Positions 53,237 to 62,081 are shown, numbered from the stretch's first letter. The stretch: DNA of 64,000 nt from Proteiniphilum sp. (GCA_018433945.1 JAHDQF010000017.1:1-64000), one strand, 5' to 3'. Notes: generated by a model from the letters alone, not told the origin. Made by a program: numbers and translations.

Positions 53237-54772
53237 TCAGTTGTTCTTTTTCTGCAGTTTGTAAACATCGTCTCTATCCTGCACCAGGAAGACACTCAGG
53301 GCGCCCAGGATCAGCGAGCAACCGGCAAGCACCAGGGTGAGGATCACCCGTCCCCCGAACAGCTCACTGGTGATGTAGCCCAGGATGCTGGCAGCCAGGA
53401 TCTGTGGGATGACGATGAAGAAATTGAAGATCCCCATGTAGGTGCCCATCTTATCTGCCGGCAGCGAGCCGGTAAGAATGGCATAAGGCATGGAGAGGAT
53501 GCTCCCCCAGGCAAAGCCGACACCCACCATGGGAAGGAGCAGCAACTGCGGTTCACGAATGAAGAAGAGAGAGATAAATGCTACGCCCCCAAGCGAGAGC
53601 GCGATGGCATGGGTCGCCTTGCGTCCAATCTGTCGTGCCAGTGCGGGCAACAGGAAAGCACTGATGGCTGAGACCGCATTGTAAACGGCGAAGAGTACCC
53701 CTACCCAGTTGGCACCCTGGTTGTAAAGCTCACTGCTGGAGTCGGTGGTACCGTACACATGCTGTGTGATGGCGGGTGTGGTATAGATCCACATGGCGTA
53801 AAAGGCAAGCCAGGAGAAGAACTGCACCACCGCCAGCTGCCCCATGGTTTTGGGCATATGAAGCAGGTCATTCATGATCGCCACCATACCGTTTGCCCTG
53901 GATGAGTGTTTGGTAATCACACCGGAGAGCAGCAGGATGATGCCAAAAACCATCAACAACCCTCCCACGATATAGAGCTGTCCGTTTTGTTCCCCGAGAG
54001 AGGATATGTAGATCAACAACGTGGCAACAGCTCCCACCAGGGTCCATATGAGACCGTTGCGCAGAAACTGACCGGAGGTGATCGCTGTTTTTGGAATGTT
54101 CTTCACCCCACTCATCTTTTCTTTCTCCTCCTCAAAGGCAGCCAGCTCCTCCGGCGAATACTCCTTTGAGGTGAGCACCGTGTAGAGCACTGAGAGGAAG
54201 AGCACCACACCGCCAATATAGAAAGAGAACTTCACCGACAGCGGGATCATCCCCTCCGCTGCCGTGTTGGGTACACGGAACCAGTTGGTAAGGATATAAG
54301 GCAACGCCGAAGCCACCACGGCCCCGGTTCCGATAAAAAAGCTTTGCATGGCAAATCCCATTGTCCGCTGTTCGGAAGGAAGATTGTCACCGACAAATGC
54401 CCTGAAAGGCTCCATGGAGATGTTGATGGAGGCATCCATGATCCAGAGCATGCCGGCAGCGATCCACAGGGAGGGGGAATTCGGCATAAAGAACAGTGCC
54501 AGCGTGGTAAGGAGGGCTCCGACCATGAAATAGGGCCGGCGGCGCCCAAAGCGGGTCCAGGTGCTATCGCTCAGGTGACCGATGATCGGTTGAATGATCA
54601 GGCCGGTGATGGGTGCGGCAATCCAGAGGATGGGGATATCCTCCACCCGTGCACCCAGGGTCTCAAAAATACGGCTTACATTGGCATTCTGGAGGGCAAA
54701 ACCAAACTGAATACCCAGAAACCCGAAACTCATGTTCCAGATCTCCCAAAAGGAAAGGTGTCTCTTCTTCAT
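53237..54772 (-). CDS. SLC45/GPH-like MFS sugar (maltose/oligosaccharide) transporter
   Basis: A 511-residue inner-membrane transporter with about 12 spans. The N-terminus GFLGIQFGFALQNANVSRIFETLGA, the IGHLSDSTWTRFGRRRPYFMVGALLTT loop between spans 2 and 3 and the long central cytoplasmic loop (AAFEEEKEKMSGVKN) are typical of SLC45-like sugar:proton symporters found in Bacteroidetes starch loci. Its context, a GH13 enzyme after it and a LacI regulator before it, points to maltose or maltodextrin uptake from the periplasm; the exact substrate is inferred. A promoter box and a putative LacI-type operator lie in the 151-bp gap upstream. Confidence 0.9.
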   Translation of the reverse strand: MKKRHLSFWEIWNMSFGFLGIQFGFALQNANVSRIFETLGARVEDIPILWIAAPITGLIIQPIIGHLSDSTWTRFGRRRPYFMVGALLTTLALFFMPNSPSLWIAAGMLWIMDASINISMEPFRAFVGDNLPSEQRTMGFAMQSFFIGTGAVVASALPYILTNWFRVPNTAAEGMIPLSVKFSFYIGGVVLFLSVLYTVLTSKEYSPEELAAFEEEKEKMSGVKNIPKTAITSGQFLRNGLIWTLVGAVATLLIYISSLGEQNGQLYIVGGLLMVFGIILLLSGVITKHSSRANGMVAIMNDLLHMPKTMGQLAVVQFFSWLAFYAMWIYTTPAITQHVYGTTDSSSELYNQGANWVGVLFAVYNAVSAISAFLLPALARQIGRKATHAIALSLGGVAFISLFFIREPQLLLLPMVGVGFAWGSILSMPYAILTGSLPADKMGTYMGIFNFFIVIPQILAASILGYITSELFGGRVILTLVLAGCSLILGALSVFLVQDRDDVYKLQKKNN

Positions 54773-54838
54773 GTGGATGATGCGTTTTGATCTCAGTTGA
54801 TTTAAGCGTTGAAAAGATTCAAACGTTTATGGAATAGG

Positions 54839-54846
54839 CAAATATA
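54839..54846 (-). promoter_or_regulatory. Putative -7 box of the MFS-GH13 operon
   Basis: The minus strand reads TATATTTG (TAnnTTTG), about 66 nt before the ATG. No -33 TTTG is seen in the expected place (54865-54871), as at the susC promoter. Confidence 0.6.
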
Positions 54847-54901
54847 GAGCATATTCCCGGCCGGGGTGACTTCCTCAGCCGCGAACATTCCTTTTTTTTT
54901 G

Positions 54902-54915
54902 TGCAATCGTATGCA
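54902..54915. promoter_or_regulatory. Putative LacI-family operator upstream of the MFS gene
   Basis: TGCAATCGTATGCA matches the susC palindrome at 12 of 14 positions and keeps the TGCA half-site ends and central CG. It lies between the LacI-family gene stop (54924) and the MFS promoter, 55 bp upstream of the -7 box. Confidence 0.68.
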
Positions 54916-54923
54916 TGAGGGAG

Positions 54924-55931
54924 TTACCGTGTGGACCGCCTCACCACCAGGTCCGACTTGATCAGACGGCTCACCACTCCCTGCTTGGTCTCCTTACCCT
55001 CGATGCGGTTGATCAGCAGCCGGGCAGCGGTAAGACCCATCTCAAAGCCGTGCTGATCGACACTCGTCAGGGTGGGATCGGTCACCTCGGTGAGGTAGCT
55101 GTTGGTGAAACCACACACCGAGATGTCATCCGGGATGCGATAGCCGGCAGCTTTGACAATCTGAATACATGAAGATGCAACCTCATCATTGATACAAAAG
55201 AAGGCATCCGGCACCGGTTGCAGTTTCAGCATCTCAGGCACTACTATGCGCGCCAGCTCCACCGTATCGCAGATCCTGCTCATCCGGTCCTCCACCGGCA
55301 GTCTGTATTTGCGCAGTGCATCTTCATATCCCATCCGACGGTTGTTGGCAATGGGCAAGATGGGGGTGGCCCCCAGGAATGCTATCCGCCGGCATCCTGT
55401 CTGGATCAGGTGCTCCACCGCATGATAAGTTCCCACGTAATCATCGACCACCACCTTGTCGGTGTTGATACCGGTGCAAATGCGATCGAAGAAAACCAGA
55501 TGAACATCGTTATCAATGATCTCCTGAAAATGATCAAATTTTTTCGTTGTCTTCGACTGGGAGGCTAAAATACCGCATACACGGGCATCGAGCAGCGTCT
55601 CCACACTTCGCACCTCACGTTGGTAATCCTCGTTTGATTGACAGAAGAGCACATTGTAGCCCTCATTCTCCGCCTCCTGCTGGATAGCCGACAACACGGT
55701 GGAGAAGAAATAGTGTACGATCTGCGGCACGATCACCCCGATGGTGTTGTTCTTGTTGGTGCGCAACTGCATGGCCAGGGTGTTGGGCTTGTACCTGTGT
55801 TCCGCGGCATAGCTCTGCACCAACCTACGTGTCTCCTCACTGATGGCGGGATGATTCTTCATGGCCCGTGACACGGTGGATGGTGACAAGTTGAGTGCTT
55901 TTGCGATATCCTTTAAGGTAATCTGTCCCAT
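54924..55931 (-). CDS. LacI-family transcriptional regulator (MalR-like)
   Basis: 335 residues. The N-terminal helix-turn-helix and hinge (TLKDIAKALNLSPSTVSRAMKNHPAISEETRRLV... then NTLAMQLRTNKNNTIGVIVPQ) match LacI/GalR. The rest is a periplasmic-binding-protein-like effector domain (about 60-330) with the usual VRSVETLLDARVCGILASQS, DDYVGTYHAVEHLIQTGCRRIAFLG and TSVDQHGFEMGLTAARLLINRI elements. It lies upstream of the MFS-GH13 operon and is probably the regulator of the starch genes in place of the SusR membrane sensor; the effector would be a maltooligosaccharide or sugar phosphate (inference). A TGCAA half-site at 56064-56068 lies close to its own promoter. Confidence 0.93.
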   Translation of the reverse strand: MGQITLKDIAKALNLSPSTVSRAMKNHPAISEETRRLVQSYAAEHRYKPNTLAMQLRTNKNNTIGVIVPQIVHYFFSTVLSAIQQEAENEGYNVLFCQSNEDYQREVRSVETLLDARVCGILASQSKTTKKFDHFQEIIDNDVHLVFFDRICTGINTDKVVVDDYVGTYHAVEHLIQTGCRRIAFLGATPILPIANNRRMGYEDALRKYRLPVEDRMSRICDTVELARIVVPEMLKLQPVPDAFFCINDEVASSCIQIVKAAGYRIPDDISVCGFTNSYLTEVTDPTLTSVDQHGFEMGLTAARLLINRIEGKETKQGVVSRLIKSDLVVRRSTR

Positions 55932-56036
55932 GTATGAATCCCCTCTGATTTACTGCGGTAAGATGTGAATCTCCGCTGCCGGCAGATCAAACGGTGAAAC
56001 CGAAAGAAAGACAGGATGGCAGAAAGACACAAAGTT

Positions 56037-56044
56037 CAAATATA
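56037..56044 (-). promoter_or_regulatory. Putative -7 box of the LacI-family gene
   Basis: The minus strand reads TATATTTG (TAnnTTTG), roughly 105 nt before the ATG. The divergent arginine deiminase promoter is about 85 bp away. Confidence 0.5.
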
Positions 56045-56106
56045 TAAAAAAAAGAGAAACGAGTGCAACTTCCTGTAAAAAAAAGTACTCTTTTCGTGAA
56101 TAAATG

Positions 56107-56136
56107 TTGGTGATTATCGCAATTTGTATATATTTG
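56107..56136 (+). promoter_or_regulatory. Promoter of the arginine deiminase gene (-33 TTG and -7 TATATTTG)
   Basis: A TTG at 56107-56109 and TATATTTG at 56129-56136 are separated by 19 bp, the expected Bacteroidetes spacing. The implied transcription start is only about 8-10 nt before the ATG at 56150. Confidence 0.6.
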
Positions 56137-56149
56137 TTTTAAAAATAAG

Positions 56150-57424
56150 ATGATGAAAGAGAATCAACCATTACCCCTGGCGGTACAATCGGAGATTGGG
56201 ACGCTGGAGGCGGTGCTGATGCACTACCCGGGTGCAGAGGTGGAGAATATGACACCCCGCAACGCACAGAGAGCACTTTACAGCGACATCTTAAACCTGT
56301 CGATTGCCCGCAGGGAATATGACCAGTTGCTGGGGGTATTGCAGAAATATTCAACCGTACACAAGGTAACGGACCTGCTGACAAAACTGCTGGCCTCGGA
56401 GGCGCACAAAAGAAAACTGATCGGAAAGATCTGTGCGGCTGAACAGGTGCCTGACTATTATGATTACCTGATCAACCTGCCAGCAGGTACACTCGCCGGT
56501 ATTCTGATCGAAGGCCTCCCCCTGAAGATCAGCACCCTTACCGACTTCCTGCGGGAGGAGTATTACGCCCTCAAGCCACTCTATAATTTCTACTTCACAC
56601 GCGATGCATCGGCGGTGATCGGCAACAATGCGCTGATATGCAAGATGGCCAACAGTGTGCGCATGCGGGAGGCATTGATCATGGATGCCATTTTCAACAG
56701 TGGTCTCTTTTTTGAGGGCAACAGGCTGAACAGCTACGAGTTGTCGCAACACAACCCGGAGGTGAAGATCGAGGGAGGAGATCTGCTGGTGATCAGAGAG
56801 GATATCCTGCTGATCGGCAACGGATCGCGGACCAGCACACAGGGCATCGACATGCTGGTGAAGGAGTTCTGTAAAAACAGTTCCGGGAAAAAACATGTGA
56901 TCGTGCAGCAGCTACCCGAATCGCCTGAGTCATTTATCCATCTTGACATGGTCTTCACCATGCTCGACCGGGACAAGGCAATGGTCTATAAGCCGTTGAT
57001 CATGGACAGCTCGCGATACCAGACGGTTCACATCCAGATCGACAACGGCAGGGTCTCAAGAATCAACTCTGTCAATGGCATCCTAAGCCTGCTGCGCAAG
57101 CTGGGTATCGACCTGGAGCCGGTGGTGTGCGGTGGCAAGGCTGACGACTGGGATCAGGAGAGGGAGCAGTGGCACAGTGGCGCCAATTTCCTGGCAATTG
57201 CGCCAGGCCAAGTGCTCTCCTACGCGCGAAACGTGCACACGCTGGAGGAGCTCAGCAAGCATGGGTTTCGGGTGGTGAGCGCCGCTGAGGTGATCAATGG
57301 CAGCTACACGCTCACCGCAGCGGAGCGCTGCGTGATCACCATTGAGGGGTCGGAACTGCCGCGAGGTGGTGGTGGTCCCCGCTGTATGACCATGCCGTTG
57401 CGTCGCTCAGTAGTCGACTGGTGA
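56150..57424 (+). CDS. arcA: Arginine deiminase
   Basis: A 424-residue guanidino-group hydrolase converting arginine to citrulline and ammonia. Catalytic and binding residues seen: FTRDAS (about 149-154), E208 in IEGGDLLVI, H264 and D266 in IHLDMVFTML, the GANFLAIAPG loop, and the nucleophile Cys412 in GGPRCMTMPL. Length and motif order match the canonical ADI enzyme, distinct from peptidylarginine deiminase. Neither ornithine transcarbamylase nor carbamate kinase is adjacent, so the full ATP-yielding pathway is not shown here. The start could be the second Met. The neighbouring HAD gene converges with 48 bp between stops. Confidence 0.92.
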   Translation: MMKENQPLPLAVQSEIGTLEAVLMHYPGAEVENMTPRNAQRALYSDILNLSIARREYDQLLGVLQKYSTVHKVTDLLTKLLASEAHKRKLIGKICAAEQVPDYYDYLINLPAGTLAGILIEGLPLKISTLTDFLREEYYALKPLYNFYFTRDASAVIGNNALICKMANSVRMREALIMDAIFNSGLFFEGNRLNSYELSQHNPEVKIEGGDLLVIREDILLIGNGSRTSTQGIDMLVKEFCKNSSGKKHVIVQQLPESPESFIHLDMVFTMLDRDKAMVYKPLIMDSSRYQTVHIQIDNGRVSRINSVNGILSLLRKLGIDLEPVVCGGKADDWDQEREQWHSGANFLAIAPGQVLSYARNVHTLEELSKHGFRVVSAAEVINGSYTLTAAERCVITIEGSELPRGGGGPRCMTMPLRRSVVDW

Positions 57425-57472
57425 GCCGGTGGTTCATATCAGGTGGAGGAGAGAAGGTTGATTGCCGGTGGA

Positions 57473-58165
57473 TCAGAGAATCTCCCTGATCTCTGCAAGA
57501 TTACCTACCGTAAATGTGGGTTGAAAACCGGTTGCCGGTTCACCCTTGGGATTGAACCATATCTGGTCGATACGGCTGTTACGGGCACCCACGATGTCAG
57601 CATCCCAGCTATCCCCGATCATCGCGGTCTGGTCGCGTCTGGAGTTGGTGTTTTTCAGGGCATAGGTGAACATATCGGGATGGGGCTTGTTGATGCCGGC
57701 ATCTTCCGACAGGATGATTTTGTTAAAGTAAGATGACAATCCCGAATTTTCAATCTTCCTGTACTGTACCTCGCGAAAGCCGTTGGAGAGAATATGCAGG
57801 CGGTATTTGGGACGCAGGTAATCAAGCAGCTCCAGGGCTCCTTCAATCAGCCTGGTTTTACGGGTGGTGCGATCCAGAAAGTCATCGCTCAGACGTTTTG
57901 CATATTCAGGGTCGGTGATACCAAACGGACGTACGGGAGCCAGGAACCGCTCCACGATGAGCTCCTCCTTACGAATCTCTCCCTGCCGGTACATGGCCCA
58001 GAGACGGTTATTGGCCGGCATATAAACATTGTAGTATTCCTCAAAAGTGGGATAGAACTCCCCGTAACCGTAATCGTGATAGATCTCCTCCAGGCACTCC
58101 CTCCCATTGTGGTGAATATCCCACAGGGTATCATCCAGGTCGATAAACAGATTTTGATATGGCAT
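57473..58165 (-). CDS. HAD-superfamily hydrolase, YjjG-like nucleotidase
   Basis: A 230-residue HAD phosphatase. Motif I is DLDDT with nucleophile D9 and D11; motif II is ILSNGF, motif III includes the Lys of GINKPHPDMF, and motif IV is MIGDSWDADIVGA. A helical cap (about 20-95) lies between motifs I and II. The sequence pattern matches the YjjG/noncanonical pyrimidine nucleotidase group, which dephosphorylates damaged or unusual nucleoside monophosphates; other small phosphates are possible. It is probably transcribed alone. Confidence 0.87.
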   Translation of the reverse strand: MPYQNLFIDLDDTLWDIHHNGRECLEEIYHDYGYGEFYPTFEEYYNVYMPANNRLWAMYRQGEIRKEELIVERFLAPVRPFGITDPEYAKRLSDDFLDRTTRKTRLIEGALELLDYLRPKYRLHILSNGFREVQYRKIENSGLSSYFNKIILSEDAGINKPHPDMFTYALKNTNSRRDQTAMIGDSWDADIVGARNSRIDQIWFNPKGEPATGFQPTFTVGNLAEIREIL

Positions 58166-58180
58166 GGCACGAAACAGTCA

Positions 58181-58203
58181 CGGAGTGATCTCTCTTCACT
58201 CCG
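58181..58203. repeat. Stem-loop between the coiled-coil lipoprotein gene and the HAD gene
   Basis: CGGAGTGA (58181-58188) and TCACTCCG (58196-58203) form a perfect 8-bp stem with a 7-nt loop just upstream of the HAD start codon. On the minus strand only a weak T-rich stretch follows, so it could be a poor terminator of the upstream gene or a stem-loop in the HAD leader. Confidence 0.55.
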
Positions 58204-58253
58204 CGACACGACAATAATATTTGAATGATTGTGACCAGAGTTCTCCCCGTTGA

Positions 58254-59111
58254 TTAGCTTACTTCGATAATCAGATATTTGGTAAGGCTCCAGAAGCGCT
58301 GTGTATCGGTGATCACAAAAGTAAGATTCCCGTCGTCACCTTTCACAAACTCATAAGTTCCTTCGGGATGGGTCGACCACAACTTCGCGTTGGGAGCATA
58401 AAGTGGGATCTCCGTCACCTCCCGGATATCAATCTTCAGGAAATAATCCTTATTGAATGTATCCTGTAACACCCGCGTCTGCCGCAGGAACCCGCCGGAG
58501 AGGATCTTCTGCTCTTTTAGCTCGCTGGCAGTGCCAAACACATAATAAGCAGTATGCAGCGTCTTTTCCTGCTCCTGGATGATCGCAGACTGTTGTTCAG
58601 CCTCCTGAGCCAGCGCTGTCACATCCTCAGCGAGCAGTGCAATCTGCTCATCTTTCCTTGCCAGCTCCTCCTGCAACTCCACCAGCCGATTGCTGCTCTC
58701 ACGCATCTCTTCGTTGAGCCGGTTAATGGTATTCTTCAACGTAGCGATCTCCTTGTTTCCGGCGCTTTGCTTCCTGTTGAGCTCTTCCAGCTGTTCCTTG
58801 TTGCGCTGCAGGATCTCGTTGATCATTTTGAAGTTCTCCTGCACACGTTGCTTGGTATCCTGCGTCATCTCCCCTCCCTGCGCCGACTGGGTGGCAATGT
58901 ATTTTTCTGCCTCCCTGATCTTGGCAAAATTGGCTTCCACCTCGCTGATCACCGACATCATCTCGGCTGCCTCCGATTCTACACCGGCAGAATGCATCAG
59001 CAGAGAATCCCGCTCTGCCTGGAGCTCCTTATACTCCTTCGATTCTTTCACATTTGTACATGAAACCGCCATGAGTCCCATGACCAGTAACAAAACCCAG
59101 TTCTTTCTCAT
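58254..59111 (-). CDS. Coiled-coil lipoprotein, function unknown
   Basis: About 285 residues from the ATG at 59111 (MRKNWVLLLVMGLMAVSC); the frame is open to 59330 but that part overlaps rsmI and lacks a signal. The lipobox AVSC gives Cys18. Residues about 25-190 are an uninterrupted charged coiled coil (heptads such as EELNRKQSAGNKEIATLKNTINRLNEEM). The C-terminal 90 residues are a globular domain of beta type (TAYYVFGTASELKEQKILSGGF...WSTHPEGTYEFVKGDDGNLTFVI). It resembles uncharacterised Bacteroidetes lipoproteins; no enzyme motif is seen. It may be cotranscribed with rsmI, whose stop is 61 bp upstream. Confidence 0.8.
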   Translation of the reverse strand: MRKNWVLLLVMGLMAVSCTNVKESKEYKELQAERDSLLMHSAGVESEAAEMMSVISEVEANFAKIREAEKYIATQSAQGGEMTQDTKQRVQENFKMINEILQRNKEQLEELNRKQSAGNKEIATLKNTINRLNEEMRESSNRLVELQEELARKDEQIALLAEDVTALAQEAEQQSAIIQEQEKTLHTAYYVFGTASELKEQKILSGGFLRQTRVLQDTFNKDYFLKIDIREVTEIPLYAPNAKLWSTHPEGTYEFVKGDDGNLTFVITDTQRFWSLTKYLIIEVS

Positions 59112-59172
59112 AACTTTGATCTTTATCTTTACATTAAACAACCACTTACTGAAAATAGTTTGCTCACCCTGT

Positions 59173-59841
59173 TTACTTACCTGCGACCACGATGACAAAT
59201 TCACCTCGCGGCTCCTGACCGGTAAAATGGGTGACCAGACTCTCCAGTGTTCCTCTTGCCGTTTCAGCAAAGAGCTTTGAAATCTCCCGCGAAACGGATG
59301 CCTGACGTTCTCCTCCCAGATGGTCTGCAAGCTGGGTAAGGGTTTTCACTACCCTGTAGGGCGACTCATAAAAAATCATGGTACGATGCTCCTCAGCCAG
59401 CTGTTTGAGTCTTGTCTGCCGTCCTTTCTTCTGGGGAAGGAAACCCTCGAAACAGAAACGATCGCACGGTAATCCTGATTCCACCAAAGCCGGAACGAAA
59501 GCAGTAGCTCCGGGCAGGCACTCCACATCCACACCGGCCTCGATAGATGACCTGACCAGCAGAAAGCCGGGATCGGAGATGGAGGGGGTGCCGGCATCCG
59601 ATATCAGTGCGATCTGCTCCCCCGCCCTGAGTCGATCCACAAGGTGATCCACTGCCTGGTGCTCGTTAAACTTATGGTAGGATTGCATCCTTGTGTTGAT
59701 CTCGTAATGCTTCAACAGGAAACCGCTGGTACGGGTATCCTCTGCCAGGATCAGGTCACACCTCTTGAGCAGGTTGATGGCCCTGATGGTAATATCTTCC
59801 AGATTACCTATGGGGGTAGGAATGAGATAGAGTTTACCCAT
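59173..59841 (-). CDS. rsmI: 16S rRNA (cytidine(1402)-2'-O)-methyltransferase
   Basis: A 222-residue tetrapyrrole-methylase-fold enzyme that 2'-O-methylates C1402 of 16S rRNA. Diagnostic motifs: LIPTPIGNLEDITIRA, ILAEDTRTSGFLLKHY, SDAGTPSISDPGFLLV, CLPGATAFVPALVESGLP, FEGFLPQKKGRQ and FYESPYRV. It is shorter than E. coli RsmI because the C-terminal helical domain ends at EFVIVVAGK, common in Bacteroidetes. It follows the conserved hypothetical gene after 15 bp. Confidence 0.95.
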   Translation of the reverse strand: MGKLYLIPTPIGNLEDITIRAINLLKRCDLILAEDTRTSGFLLKHYEINTRMQSYHKFNEHQAVDHLVDRLRAGEQIALISDAGTPSISDPGFLLVRSSIEAGVDVECLPGATAFVPALVESGLPCDRFCFEGFLPQKKGRQTRLKQLAEEHRTMIFYESPYRVVKTLTQLADHLGGERQASVSREISKLFAETARGTLESLVTHFTGQEPRGEFVIVVAGK

Positions 59842-59856
59842 TTTGTTCGCTGCTGG

Positions 59857-60522
59857 TTATGCAAATCCTTTTTTTATGAGCCGGAGAAAATCCTGAACAA
59901 CAGGCTGATCGAAATCCCAATCCATGCGCTCTCTCAGGTATTCCTCAGCTTTTTCATAGCTCCCAAAGGCATTCAAACGAGTCATCACACCGTTCATCTC
60001 CTCACGGTTGTTGTGAAACAGCTCCCGTTGAAACAAAAAACGGTCGTTCAGACTGATCCCCCTTTTCAGGTCAAGCAGAGAGGGAGGGGCCTCTGTCACA
60101 TCGTTCAGTGACGCAATGCCCGGTGTCTCCACCTTAAGCGTGCGCTCCTGCACCGGTTTAGCATCGTTTGCATGGATGGATTCATTCAATCGGGGATTCC
60201 TGTAACCGGGCAGCTCAACCCGTTCCACCCGCTCAGGGCTCACCTTCTCTTCACGGGTCTCAACTGCATCTACCTCCTTTGTCTCCGGTTCTCTCCTTTC
60301 AGACAGCACATCCACCAACCGCTGCATCTGTTGTTTCAACTCATCGATCTGCATCGACTGCAATTGCTGAAGCAAACGGGAGATATGCTGCAGCCTGTCA
60401 AATGACTCGTTGAAAAATGAGAATGAAATTGTTTCGTTCTCATAGGCACGGCTCACTTTCTCCTCCAGCTGCCGAACAGCATGGAGCAACTGTTCCATCA
60501 TCTCTTTTCTGTCATCTCTCAT
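59857..60522 (-). CDS. Conserved hypothetical Bacteroidetes protein
   Basis: About 221 residues from the ATG at 60522 (MRDDRKEMMEQLL). N-terminal coiled-coil helices (about 5-80), a variable, charged linker (about 85-150) and a conserved-looking C-terminal domain: LLDLKRGISLNDRFLFQRELFHNNREEMNGVMTRLNAFGSYEKAEEYLRERMDWDF...VQDFLRLIKKGF. The GISLNDRFLFQRELF block recalls a recurring domain of unnamed Bacteroidetes proteins located near rsmI. No function can be assigned. The preceding ORF extension to 60597 is not needed. It lies between the helicase gene and rsmI, likely in one operon. Confidence 0.75.
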   Translation of the reverse strand: MRDDRKEMMEQLLHAVRQLEEKVSRAYENETISFSFFNESFDRLQHISRLLQQLQSMQIDELKQQMQRLVDVLSERREPETKEVDAVETREEKVSPERVERVELPGYRNPRLNESIHANDAKPVQERTLKVETPGIASLNDVTEAPPSLLDLKRGISLNDRFLFQRELFHNNREEMNGVMTRLNAFGSYEKAEEYLRERMDWDFDQPVVQDFLRLIKKGFA

Positions 60523-60603
60523 ACACAACACTTTTGGATAGCACTTCATTGGATGAACTTCCCGCATCATGTTCGTACTACCTCCTCTCACCTGCAAATG
60601 TAG

Positions 60604-62031
60604 TTATATTTTGGGAAGCTCCACAAAATCATCGGGCAAATTCACAAGATAGAGCTTGTGTGAGCTGCGGGTCACGGAAGTATAGAGCCAACGGTAGAAA
60701 TTATCACCCATGTAGGATTGCTGAATGTAACCCAGGTCGAGAAACACATTCTTCCATTCTCCTCCCTGCGCCTTGTGACAGGTAACCGCATATCCATACT
60801 TTACCTGCAGGGCATTGAAATAGGGATTCTCCTTCACCTTGAGATATTTTTTCCGTTTCTGGGTGATCTCAGCATAATCCTCCATCACAGCGGTAAAGAG
60901 GAGTTCATGCTGTTCCCGGGTGAGACCAGGCACCTCTGTGTGCAGTGCGTCGAGCAGGATCTTTGCTTCAAACTCAATCTCATAGTCGCGGTGAAAGAGC
61001 AGCACGTTGCAAAACCGAAAACCATACATCTCCTCCTCGCCCCTTACCCTGACCACCTCCACAAACTCGCCGTTGGCAAGAAAGTCGAGGTGTTCATAGC
61101 CGGCTGCCCAGAAATAATTGTTCCTGGTGATCATCAGGATGTCACCCGCCGAGAGCTCCTCCTCACGAAAGAGCACCCTGTTGCGGATGCCGTTGTTGTA
61201 AGCGTTCACCCGTTTGTTGGAACGTGTAATGACGATGGTCTCCTCCACCCCGTCGCGACGGTAGGCATCGCCGATCTCATCAATCAGTTCCATGCCGGTG
61301 ATGCGCCGCACATCGGAGAATCCTTCCACCCTCAGTTTGGGGTACTGTTCAGTCTCCTTGAAAAGAAGCGCATTGCGTAGCATGGTCGCGTTATAAAGGA
61401 TTCCGGAACTCTCCGCCTGCCGCACAATTCCGGTGAGGGTAGCCTCCATCACCTGAAGGGAGTAGGAACGCAACACCTCCCTGTCGAGGGCTGGACTGGT
61501 AAGTTGCTTCACCGGCGGAAGCTGTGCATTGTCGCCGATGAGCATCAGCCGGCACCCTTCTGCACCATAGACATACGCAATCAGGTCGTCCAGCAGCCTG
61601 CCCGTACCAAACAGTGTGTAATCGGCCGGCTCATTGTGGATCATTGAGGCTTCGTCCACAATAAAGAGCGTATGGGTATGCAGGTTCTCGCTCAGAGCAA
61701 AATGTGGTGTCCCCTCTCCGAACCTCTCCTGCCGGTAGATTTTCTTGTGGATGGTGTAAGCCGGATGGGAGGCATAGGTGGAGAAGACCTTGGCTGCACG
61801 ACCGGTAGGTGCCAGCAACTGCGTCTTCTGACCAAAGGCTGAAAGCGTCTTCACCAGGCTCCCTATCAGCGATGATTTCCCAGTGCCGGCATATCCCGTC
61901 AGTAAAAAAATCTGATCATTCATTCCTGAAAAAAGAAAATCGGAGATATGCCCCAACGCCACCAATTGGTCATCTGTAAAAGAGAATGGGAAATTGTCGC
62001 TGATTTTCTCAAGAAAAAAACGATTGATCAT
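60604..62031 (-). CDS. RecD-like ATP-dependent DNA helicase
   Basis: A 475-residue superfamily 1 helicase. Walker A is GYAGTGKSS with Lys52; the motif after it is LLAPTGRAAKVFS; Walker B is LFIVDEASMI (about 122-131); motif III is LIGDNAQLPPV. The C-terminal UvrD_C_2-like part has VKYGYAVTCHKAQGGEWKNVFLDLG and YTSVTRSSHKLYLV. It lacks the N-terminal parts of RecD2 and is the small RecD/Dda-like type frequent in Bacteroidetes, probably in DNA repair or replication restart. The gene diverges from the hypothetical gene at 62147. Confidence 0.9.
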   Translation of the reverse strand: MINRFFLEKISDNFPFSFTDDQLVALGHISDFLFSGMNDQIFLLTGYAGTGKSSLIGSLVKTLSAFGQKTQLLAPTGRAAKVFSTYASHPAYTIHKKIYRQERFGEGTPHFALSENLHTHTLFIVDEASMIHNEPADYTLFGTGRLLDDLIAYVYGAEGCRLMLIGDNAQLPPVKQLTSPALDREVLRSYSLQVMEATLTGIVRQAESSGILYNATMLRNALLFKETEQYPKLRVEGFSDVRRITGMELIDEIGDAYRRDGVEETIVITRSNKRVNAYNNGIRNRVLFREEELSAGDILMITRNNYFWAAGYEHLDFLANGEFVEVVRVRGEEEMYGFRFCNVLLFHRDYEIEFEAKILLDALHTEVPGLTREQHELLFTAVMEDYAEITQKRKKYLKVKENPYFNALQVKYGYAVTCHKAQGGEWKNVFLDLGYIQQSYMGDNFYRWLYTSVTRSSHKLYLVNLPDDFVELPKI

Positions 62032-62081
62032 TTTTTTTGGTTATTTTTCCTGTAAAAGTAGCACAATTCTTTTTCTTTTTC

